Source: an uncultured Candidatus Methylacidiphilales bacterium (lineage in GTDB: Bacteria > Verrucomicrobiota > Verrucomicrobiia > Methylacidiphilales > CALFVM01). Taken from it: 12,942 nt of DNA. The position numbers were made by a program, and so were the translations under genes. Positions 1-6,287 of the stretch are shown here, one piece after another. The stretch's first letter is position 1. Each line of letters begins with the position of its first letter. The stretch is taken from contig CALFVM010000318.1 in NCBI GenBank assembly GCA_937928665.1, forward strand, positions 1-12,942, in the 5' to 3' direction. Under the pieces are notes generated by a model. That model had not been told where the DNA came from and made no database searches. It saw only the letters and a program-made list of their open reading frames with translations.

Positions 1-1
1 C

Positions 2-934
2 ATCCTCGTCCCGGGCGTCGCCTATCGTCTCGTGCGCGAACTCCGTCAACAAACCAAACTCGACGTCGCCGTTCACTGCCACGACACCGCCGGCCTGGCC
101 GTCGCCACCTACCTCGCCGCGATCGAAGCCGGTGCCACTGCAGTGGAAACGTCCATTTGCCCCTTTGCCAACGGCACCGCCCAGCCCGACACCCTGCGCA
201 TGCTCGCCGCTCTTGAAGGTCATCCCCGCCGCCCCGACCACTTCGACACCCAACTCCTCGCGGAAATTCGCGACAAACTCGATCTCGTTTACGCCGAACT
301 CAGTGCCTTCACCAGCCCCACCAACGAACGGACCGACGCCGACATCCTCGCCCTGCAAATCCCGGGCGGCATGCTCAGCAACTTCCGCAACCAACTCCGG
401 GAACTCAAAATGGCCGACCGCGAAGACGACGTGCGCAACGAAATCCCCCGCGTCCGCCAGGCCCTCGGCTACATTCCCCTCGTCACCCCCACCTCCCAAA
501 TCGTCGGCACCCAGGCCATGCTCAACGTAAAATTTGGGCCCTGGAAAAACTTCGCTCCGGCTGCCCGTGACATCGCCCTTGGCAAATACGGCAAAACCCC
601 CGGTCCGATCGACCCCGAAGTCCGCGCCCTCGCCATCCAACTCTCCAAGGAACAACCGGTCGAAGGCCGTCCTGCCGACCTCCTTCCGCCCCGGATGGAT
701 GAACTACGCGACGCCGTCAGCAAGGCCGGCCTACCTCCTACCGACGAAGCCTGCGTCCTCTACGCCATGTTCCCCCAACAAACCCTCGACTGGTTCCAGG
801 GCAAACGCCCCGCGCCTACCCCCGCCCCGGCACCCACTCCCAAACCCGACTCAAATGGCACCACCCGCGCCCGGCGCATGAAAATCACCGTCCTCGGACG
901 CACCCAGGAAGCCCTTGTGGAGGAAACCTTGTGA
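2..934 (+). CDS. Oxaloacetate decarboxylase alpha / pyruvate carboxylase subunit B, 5'-truncated, no biotinyl domain
   Basis: This is the carboxyltransferase subunit of a biotin-dependent carboxylase or decarboxylase, which moves CO2 between carboxybiotin and pyruvate/oxaloacetate in the cytoplasm. The gene enters from the left edge: the frame is open from base 2, so the GTG at 32 is internal. The visible part holds the end of the TIM barrel, with metal-binding HxH in AVHCHDTAG (bases about 65-91) and TYLAAIEAG just after. The conserved carboxylase (PYC_OADA) domain follows, with GGMLSNFRNQL, PRVRQALGY, PLVTPTSQIVGTQA and GKYGKTPGPIDPEVRA. A Pro/Ala linker (about 811-850) leads to MKITVLGRT, which looks like the first strand of a biotinyl domain, but the protein stops nine residues later. 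No biotin-attachment MKM is present, so the carrier must be a separate protein. The stop overlaps the next start (GTGA). OadA and PycB cannot be told apart from this fragment. Confidence 0.88.
   Translation: MLVPGVAYRLVRELRQQTKLDVAVHCHDTAGLAVATYLAAIEAGATAVETSICPFANGTAQPDTLRMLAALEGHPRRPDHFDTQLLAEIRDKLDLVYAELSAFTSPTNERTDADILALQIPGGMLSNFRNQLRELKMADREDDVRNEIPRVRQALGYIPLVTPTSQIVGTQAMLNVKFGPWKNFAPAARDIALGKYGKTPGPIDPEVRALAIQLSKEQPVEGRPADLLPPRMDELRDAVSKAGLPPTDEACVLYAMFPQQTLDWFQGKRPAPTPAPAPTPKPDSNGTTRARRMKITVLGRTQEALVEETL
919..924 (+). promoter_or_regulatory. Shine-Dalgarno for the overlapping 85-aa gene
   Basis: GGAGGA lies six bases upstream of the GTG at 931, inside the last codons of the carboxyltransferase gene. 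It is the best Shine-Dalgarno seen in the window. It supports both the GTG start and translational coupling of the two genes. Confidence 0.7.
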
Positions 935-1188
935 GCATTCCCTCCGACACCCCCCTGGAACAGCGCCTCGCCCAACTCGAGGCTCGCCTTGCCCGATTGG
1001 AAGCCCACATCGCCGCCGAACTTCCCGAGGTTCCCTGGCAGGTCATCGCCGCCGCCGTAGCCGCCGTCGTCCCCGGCGGACGCATCGTCTCCGTCAACCC
1101 CGCCATGGACAAACTGACCTCCCGCACCCTTAACTTCTGGACCGTCGGTGGTCGCCTTGAACAGTTCGAGTCCCACCGACGCCGCTAA
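931..1188 (+). CDS. Small OadG-like accessory subunit of biotin-dependent carboxylase (85 aa)
   Basis: The N-terminus (about residues 8-32) is an amphipathic, coiled-coil-like segment with Leu/Arg/Glu repeats (QRLAQLEARLARLEAHIAAE). It is followed by VIAAAVAAVVPGGRIVSVNP (about 39-58) and a Trp...GR...SHRRR C-terminus. The IAA-AVAAV/RIVSV core and the GR...SHR ending resemble the C-terminal region of OadG-type gamma subunits and small proteins encoded beside carboxyltransferases. That comparison is from memory. There is no membrane helix, so this is not a complete sodium-pump gamma subunit, and no biotinylation motif. The GTG start is backed by GGAGGA at 919-924, and the four-base overlap with the upstream gene implies coupled synthesis and probably a shared complex. 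A role in assembling the carboxylase or docking the carrier protein is inferred. Confidence 0.6.
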   Translation: MSIPSDTPLEQRLAQLEARLARLEAHIAAELPEVPWQVIAAAVAAVVPGGRIVSVNPAMDKLTSRTLNFWTVGGRLEQFESHRRR

Positions 1189-1206
1189 CCCAAGCTCCAT
1201 CCGCCC

Positions 1207-3117
1207 ATGAAAACACGCACCGACCGCCTCATCCACTGCCAGCTCCCTAAAGAAACAGCCGAACTCCTCGCCGCCGCGCCCTCGGTTACCGTCGCCGGCA
1301 ACACCGCTGAACTCATCGAACTTGCCGTGCGCGACGCTGATCCCACCGGCTGGCACAAAGTCGGTTACGACGTTCCCGGCCGCGGTCGCGTCGAGGAAGC
1401 CGTCGTTTGCCGCACCAAAAACGGCCTCTGCGCCAACTACCTCGAACCCTACATGCGCCGCCGTGACCCCGACTGCATGGTCATCGGTGACGAACGCCCC
1501 ACCGACAAACCCACCTTCCGTCAGCGCTTCGGTCAACCCTTCGATTCCCTCCGTGCCGACACCCTCGCCTGGCTCCGCACCCAACCCCTCGCCGTCTTCC
1601 CCTTCCACGCTGGCATTCGCGAGAAAGGCACCCCGGCCCTCGCCATCTGTCCCGACAACGCCGGCTTCTTCGCCCTCGGCCTTGCCCTCCTTCAGGGCAT
1701 CATCGCCCCGGAAGAAACCGGCGAGGACTTCCACCCCAAAGCCATCATCTACGTCGCCCCACCCTTCCGCCACACCCACTTCGACGGCAAACAAGTCGTC
1801 GTCCACAACCGGCTCGACGGCCAGCACGAACTCTTTAGCTACAACCTCTACCCCGGACCGAGTGCCAAAAAAGGCATCTACGGCGTCCTCCTCAACATTG
1901 GTGAACAGGAACACTGGATCACCATGCACTGCTCCACCGTCCAAGTCGTCACCCCCTACGAAAACAAACTCGTCATTTCCCACGAAGGCGCCTCCGGCGG
2001 CGGTAAAAGCGAAATGCTCGAATACCCCCACCGCAACGCCGATGGCACCCTCCTCATCGGTCGCAACGTCCTCACCGGCGAAGAACGCAAACTCACTCTC
2101 CCCCACGCCTGCGACCTCCGCCCCGTCACCGACGACATGGCTCTTTGCCATCCCAGCCTTGAAAAAGGCAACGGCAAACTCAGCCTTATGGACGCCGAGG
2201 ACGCCTGGTTCGTTCGTTGCAATCACATCACCCGTTACGGGGTTGATCCCCACATCGAACGCCTCACCATCCAGCCTCCGGAACCCCTTCTCTTCCTTAA
2301 CATCGAAGGCCATCCCGGAGCCACCACCCTCCTCTGGGAACACATCGAAGACAGCCCCGGCCATCCCTGCCCCAATCCCCGCGTCATCATTCCCCGCGAA
2401 ATCATTCCCGGCGTCGTGAAAGGCCCCGTCGATGTCGATGTCCGTAGCATGGGCGTGCGCACCCCGCCCTGCTCCCGCGACCTCCCCACCTACGGCATCC
2501 TCGGCCTCTTCCACGTCCTTCCCCCCGCCCTCGCCTGGCTCTGGCGGCTCGTCGCCCCGCGTGGCCATGCCAACCCCTCCATCGTCGCCAGCGAAGGCAT
2601 GTCCTCCGAAGGCGTCGGCTCCTACTGGCCCTTCGCCACCGGCCGCCGCGTTGATCACGCCAACCTCCTCCTCAACCAAATCATTGAGACCCCCGAGGTC
2701 CGCTACGTTCTCATCCCCAATCAACACATCGGTGTTTGGGAGGTCGGCTTCATGCCCCAGTGGATCACCCGCGAATACCTCGCCCGCCGCGGCGGTGCCC
2801 GCTTCGCCTCCGACCGCCTCAAACCGTCCCGTTGCCCGCTCCTCGGCTACACCCCAGGCTCCATCATCGTCGAAGGACGCACCATCGGTGCCTGGTTCTT
2901 CGAAGTCGATCAACAGCCTGAGGTCGGCCCGGAGACCTACGACATCGGCTGCACCATCCTTTCCGACTACTTCAAACGCGAGCTCAAAGACTTCCTTTGC
3001 GACGATCTGCTCCCCGCCGGTCGCCGCATCATTGAATGCTGCCTTTCCGGCGGCTCCCTCGCCGACTACGAAGCCCTCCTCGGCCTCCCCACCCTCGACC
3101 CACCCGAGCAAGGCTGA
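1207..3117 (+). CDS. DUF4914-family protein with ATP-PEPCK-like motifs
   Basis: The 636-aa protein matches what I recall of DUF4914, a family without a firm function. Motifs known from ATP-dependent phosphoenolpyruvate carboxykinase occur in order. KKGIYG (221-226) recalls the substrate-lysine segment. TMHCS (239-243) matches ASMHCSAN, which holds a metal-binding His. GASGGGKSE (261-269) is a P-loop like GLSGTGKTT. DAEDAW (329-334) matches the kinase-2 motif DDEHGW. NPRVIIP (390-396) matches NTRVSYPI, with the substrate Arg. FHVLPP (435-440) matches FGVLPP. TGRRVD (478-483) matches TGKRIS, near the adenine site. The likely role is nucleotide-dependent chemistry at the oxaloacetate/PEP node, which fits the carboxyltransferase upstream. 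Differences are GGGKS for GTGKT, Glu after the P-loop Ser, and Ala at two kinase-2 positions, so activity is not assured. There is no signal peptide. It starts 18 bp after the 85-aa gene with no clear Shine-Dalgarno. Confidence 0.8.
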   Translation: MKTRTDRLIHCQLPKETAELLAAAPSVTVAGNTAELIELAVRDADPTGWHKVGYDVPGRGRVEEAVVCRTKNGLCANYLEPYMRRRDPDCMVIGDERPTDKPTFRQRFGQPFDSLRADTLAWLRTQPLAVFPFHAGIREKGTPALAICPDNAGFFALGLALLQGIIAPEETGEDFHPKAIIYVAPPFRHTHFDGKQVVVHNRLDGQHELFSYNLYPGPSAKKGIYGVLLNIGEQEHWITMHCSTVQVVTPYENKLVISHEGASGGGKSEMLEYPHRNADGTLLIGRNVLTGEERKLTLPHACDLRPVTDDMALCHPSLEKGNGKLSLMDAEDAWFVRCNHITRYGVDPHIERLTIQPPEPLLFLNIEGHPGATTLLWEHIEDSPGHPCPNPRVIIPREIIPGVVKGPVDVDVRSMGVRTPPCSRDLPTYGILGLFHVLPPALAWLWRLVAPRGHANPSIVASEGMSSEGVGSYWPFATGRRVDHANLLLNQIIETPEVRYVLIPNQHIGVWEVGFMPQWITREYLARRGGARFASDRLKPSRCPLLGYTPGSIIVEGRTIGAWFFEVDQQPEVGPETYDIGCTILSDYFKRELKDFLCDDLLPAGRRIIECCLSGGSLADYEALLGLPTLDPPEQG

Positions 3118-3221
3118 GCCCCGACGGGTCACCTTTCCAGTTCAGAGTCCCTCTGCGGTCGTTCCGCATCGCATCACCTGTGCCCCGGTGCCTTTACCTT
3201 TCGTTCCCATCCCGTTCTACC

Positions 3222-3252
3222 TTTAATTCGGGAAAATTATTTAACCTTGACT
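3222..3252 (+). promoter_or_regulatory. Possible promoter region of the FecR/barrel pair
   Basis: An A/T-rich island (about 3222-3245) stands out in otherwise C-rich sequence in the 165-bp gap before the FecR gene, followed by TTGACT at 3247-3252. No well-spaced -35/-10 pair can be assigned: 17 bp after TTGACT the sequence is GTTCCC. The call rests on composition and on the change of gene theme at this gap. Confidence 0.25.
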
Positions 3253-3282
3253 CCCACCCGTTCGATAAGGTTCCCTTAACAA

Positions 3283-4947
3283 ATGAAACCTAGTTTCACC
3301 CGTTGGGCTGCCTGCCTTCTCTTTGCCTCGCTCTGCACCGCCCACGCCCAGCTCCGCGACGCCCGGTTCACCGAAGTCGAAGGAACCGTCCAGTTCCAAA
3401 AACCCGGTCGCCCCGCCCAAGCCGCCCGGCTCAACACCACCATCCAACCCGCCGACCTCGTCCGCACCGGACAGCGCTCCCTTGCCGAACTTGAGTTCAA
3501 CGACAAAACCCTCACCCGCCTCGGAGCCAACACCGTCTTCTCCTACAACCCTGAAAACCGCCGCTTCCAGGTCGAGCAGGGAACCGCCCTTCTCCAAGTC
3601 CCGCCCAAACTCGGCGGTGCTAAAATTGAGTCCGGTGCCGTCACGGCCGCCATCACCGGCACCACCGTCCTCGTCCAGCGTTCCGCCAACGGCACCATGC
3701 GCCTCCTCGTCCTGGAAGGCCGCATGAACGTCACACGCGCCGGCAGCAACCAGCTCCGCACCCTCGGCCCCGGCCAAATGCTCATCCTCCCCCCCAACCT
3801 CACCTCCCTCCCCCAGCCGGTCACCGTCAACATCGCCACCATCCTCGGCACCTCCCGCCTCATCCGGGGCCGTCGCACCCTTCCCAGTGAACGCGATATC
3901 GAAAGGGTCGTCGAACGCCAGGAACGCCTCCTCGACAACGAAGGCTTCCAAACCGTTGGTGTTGTCATCACCACCCTCGATGACCTCCTTGGTCTGACCG
4001 GCACCCAGACCCTCAACGCCGCCACCTTCGACGCCCTCACCCTCGAAGCCTTCCCCCCGGAGAACGACGAAATCCTCGGCCCCGCCGCGACGATCGCTCA
4101 AGGAAGCACGCTCACCCTCGCCGCCGGCGGCCTCCCCGGCACCCTCACCACACCAGGCGGCACCTACCCCTCCAACTCCATTTCTGCCACCTTCGGGTTC
4201 ACTGCTTTCGACTTCAGCGATTTGACCATCAGTGCCTTCCCCACCATTACCAATCCCGATCCCACCGCCGGCGTCTTCTTTTCCGTCGGCCTGAACACAG
4301 GACGCGGTCCAGCCGAACCCTCCCTCATCTTCCAAAACCTGGTCGCCGCACCTAATTTCACCCTCAACGTCGACTTCCTCGCCCTTGTCGCAGAGGAGGG
4401 AGCGGTCGTCTTCAACAACTCCAGCTTCAACATCACCGACGCTTTCATCAGTGCCAACGCGGGCGACATCCTCGTCAATCCCGGGAACACTCTCTACGTC
4501 GATGGTGCCATCGGCGGCGGGCTCGGTTACCTTTCAGCCCAGCGCTTCCTCAACATCAACGATTCGGACATCGAAATCCTCAACAACGGCGATGTCCAGT
4601 TCCAAGCCGGCAGCGGAGTCACCATCGCCAACTCCGACATCGGTGCCGCCTTCAACCCAGTCAACACCATCTCCATCTTCGGCTTCAACGGTCCCATCAA
4701 CATCTCTGGCTCCGTCATCGGTAACTCCCTCACCAACAGTGTCGTCATCTATGCCCAAGGCGGCAACAACCTCACCATCTCCAACTCCAGCATCGTCGGC
4801 AACAGCATCCTCCTCGGCGGTAACATCGTCACCCTCGACGCCTCCACCGCGCTCCTCGGCACCAGCATCGAAATCCAAACCAACAACTTCCAACAGAACG
4901 GTGCCTTTCTTTCCACCACGCCGGTCATCAACCCCTACATCCCCTGA
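3283..4947 (+). CDS. Secreted FecR-domain protein with beta-helix-like C-terminal half
   Basis: The 554-aa protein begins with a Sec signal peptide (1-22: basic start, hydrophobic core, cleavage after AHA). A FecR domain covers about 32-170, with RTGQRSLAELEFNDKTLTRL (61-80), AAITGTTVLV (122-131) and VLEGRMNV (143-150), followed by GPGQMLILPP. A linker leads to a low-complexity, Asn/Ser/Gly-rich half. From about 377 to 535 this half has repeated short hydrophobic beta strands (NNSSFNIT, DIEILNNGDVQF, NGPINISGSVIG, NNLTISNSSIVG), as in secreted right-handed beta-helices. It lacks the cytoplasmic and membrane-spanning parts of classical FecR anti-sigma regulators, and no ECF sigma gene is nearby, so a surface or periplasmic structural/binding role is more likely than iron signalling. 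The next gene, 23 bp on, encodes a putative beta-barrel, which suggests a working pair. No clear Shine-Dalgarno; only AAGG 12 bases before the ATG. Confidence 0.8.
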   Translation: MKPSFTRWAACLLFASLCTAHAQLRDARFTEVEGTVQFQKPGRPAQAARLNTTIQPADLVRTGQRSLAELEFNDKTLTRLGANTVFSYNPENRRFQVEQGTALLQVPPKLGGAKIESGAVTAAITGTTVLVQRSANGTMRLLVLEGRMNVTRAGSNQLRTLGPGQMLILPPNLTSLPQPVTVNIATILGTSRLIRGRRTLPSERDIERVVERQERLLDNEGFQTVGVVITTLDDLLGLTGTQTLNAATFDALTLEAFPPENDEILGPAATIAQGSTLTLAAGGLPGTLTTPGGTYPSNSISATFGFTAFDFSDLTISAFPTITNPDPTAGVFFSVGLNTGRGPAEPSLIFQNLVAAPNFTLNVDFLALVAEEGAVVFNNSSFNITDAFISANAGDILVNPGNTLYVDGAIGGGLGYLSAQRFLNINDSDIEILNNGDVQFQAGSGVTIANSDIGAAFNPVNTISIFGFNGPINISGSVIGNSLTNSVVIYAQGGNNLTISNSSIVGNSILLGGNIVTLDASTALLGTSIEIQTNNFQQNGAFLSTTPVINPYIP

Positions 4948-4970
4948 TCCCGGCCCAACCCTTTTCCATC

Positions 4971-5975
4971 ATGAAATCCGCCGCCTGCCTCGCCCTTGCC
5001 GCCGCCATCCTCACTGGCTCCGCCCTCGCCCAGCGCGCTGCCATCGACACCGTCGAAACCCAGCAAACCCTCCAGCGCTTCGATCCCGTCGACCCCGCCG
5101 GTTACGCCCAGGAAAAGAAAAAGACCATCATCCTCGACGACTCCGAGGATTTCGGTCGCCAGGTCCTCCTCCAGCCCACGCGCACCCGCCCCTACTTCGA
5201 GGCCACCACCAATCACGACCTCATCTACACCGACAACGCCGGCCTCACCAAAAACAACATCCAGGGCTCTTGGCTCTGGGTCGGTAACTTCCTCATCCGC
5301 GGCTACGCTCCACTCCCCAAACAATGGGACAGCCTCACCATCACCCTCGATATCCAGGAAACCTTCTACCGCTACGAAAACAACACCGCCAACCAACTCG
5401 ATTTCAACCGCGACGCCGCCGCGCTCAACGCCAACTACAACTATCGTAATGAGTGGGTTTTCGGTGCCGGTTACGGCATCAACCAGCTCCGCTCCAATTC
5501 TTCCACGATCAACACTTTCTACTCCGAAGGCGTCGTCAACTGGAATGCGACCCGCCTCTTCCCCCTTGGTGAAGACGCCGTCGCCTTCGCTGGTTACCTC
5601 GGCCAATATCATCACACCTCCAACAGCAACCCCCGCGGCTCCTTCGACCGCGTCTCCAACGCCCTCGTCCTCGGCTACAACCGCCAGCTCATGCCCCGGC
5701 TCATGGTCCAAACCCTCTACAAACTCCAGGGCGATACCTACACCCAGCCCGCGCTCGATGGCTCCCCCAACCCCCTCTCCACCGATTTCGGACGCCTCGT
5801 CAACAATCGCCAAGATCTTAACAACATGCTCTCCCTCTCCCTCATCTACAATCCCACCGAGTGGGCCACCCTCCGCACTTCCTTCACCTCCGTCTTCAAC
5901 AACTCCAACGACGAAGACCGCGACTACACCAACCTCCAGGGTGCCGCCAGCGTCCAACTCACCTTCCGCTACTAA
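4971..5975 (+). CDS. Putative outer-membrane beta-barrel protein
   Basis: This 334-aa protein has a Sec signal peptide (1-20, cleavage after ALA). A short charged segment (about 21-65, including EKKKTIILDD) precedes a body of alternating hydrophobic/polar strands rich in Tyr, Phe, Asn and Thr. Examples are PYFEATTNHDLIYTDN, SLTITLDIQETFYRYENN, NEWVFGAGYGINQL, LVLGYNRQLMPRLMVQTLY and ATLRTSFTSVFNNSND. It ends in QLTFRY, an aromatic C-terminal strand like the assembly signal of outer-membrane barrels. The specific family is not recognised. It lies 23 bp after the FecR-domain gene on the same strand and is probably co-transcribed with it. Transport, anchoring or display of the FecR protein is possible, but nothing in the sequence decides which. 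No Shine-Dalgarno is visible before the ATG. Confidence 0.72.
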   Translation: MKSAACLALAAAILTGSALAQRAAIDTVETQQTLQRFDPVDPAGYAQEKKKTIILDDSEDFGRQVLLQPTRTRPYFEATTNHDLIYTDNAGLTKNNIQGSWLWVGNFLIRGYAPLPKQWDSLTITLDIQETFYRYENNTANQLDFNRDAAALNANYNYRNEWVFGAGYGINQLRSNSSTINTFYSEGVVNWNATRLFPLGEDAVAFAGYLGQYHHTSNSNPRGSFDRVSNALVLGYNRQLMPRLMVQTLYKLQGDTYTQPALDGSPNPLSTDFGRLVNNRQDLNNMLSLSLIYNPTEWATLRTSFTSVFNNSNDEDRDYTNLQGAASVQLTFRY

Positions 5976-6162
5976 AGCACTGCAACAGGTAAACCAGGTA
6001 ACTCCTCTTTCTCCCCTCACCTTGGAGACGCGGTCGATGACCGCCGTACCCGGCTCTCACCCCACCCCGTCCGTCCCCGGCCACGGCAGCTTTCCCAACT
6101 ATTCACTTGCACCTCCGCTCACCTTCCTGCAACCTCCCCAATTCGACTGCTTCATGTCTCCC
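5976..6162. other. Intergenic region upstream of tRNA-Lys
   Basis: No gene is seen. It holds a 7-bp direct repeat CAGGTAA (5986-5992 and 5995-6001) and a 6-bp inverted repeat GCGGTC/GACCGC (6030-6044) with a 3-base loop and no T-tract. A promoter for the tRNA is expected here, but no well-spaced -35/-10 pair is recognisable. Confidence 0.4.
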
Positions 6163-6234
<72 letters not shown>

Positions 6235-6287
6235 CGTCCCCAATTTGAATCGATCGCGCCACTCGACGCCGCCAGCCCCAAGATCCC

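Noticed and set aside
760..3132. 790-residue open frame on the - strand opposite the DUF4914 gene
   Set aside because: It is Gly/Asp/Glu/Val-rich with no recognisable motif, as expected from reading C-ending codons backwards. The + strand protein has clear family motifs.
3154..3190. Small hairpins after the DUF4914 gene (TGCGG/CCGCA; CACC/GGTG) as a terminator
   Set aside because: The stems are only 4-5 bp and no T-run follows.
3241..4335. 364-residue open frame on the - strand opposite the FecR gene
   Set aside because: It is an antisense shadow with no motif or signal peptide. The + strand frame has a signal peptide and a FecR domain.
5986..6001. CAGGTAA direct repeat as an operator or the start of an array
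   Set aside because: It has only two copies of 7 bp, with nothing else to support function.
4935..6020. 361-residue open frame on the - strand opposite the beta-barrel gene
   Set aside because: It is Gly/Glu/Val-rich antisense sequence without family features.
6030..6044. GCGGTC/GACCGC inverted repeat as a terminator of the barrel gene
   Set aside because: It is a short stem with a 3-base loop and no T-tract, too weak in GC-rich DNA.
6245..6287. TTGAAT as a -35 box for rnr
   Set aside because: No -10-like sequence lies at the correct distance before the start codon.
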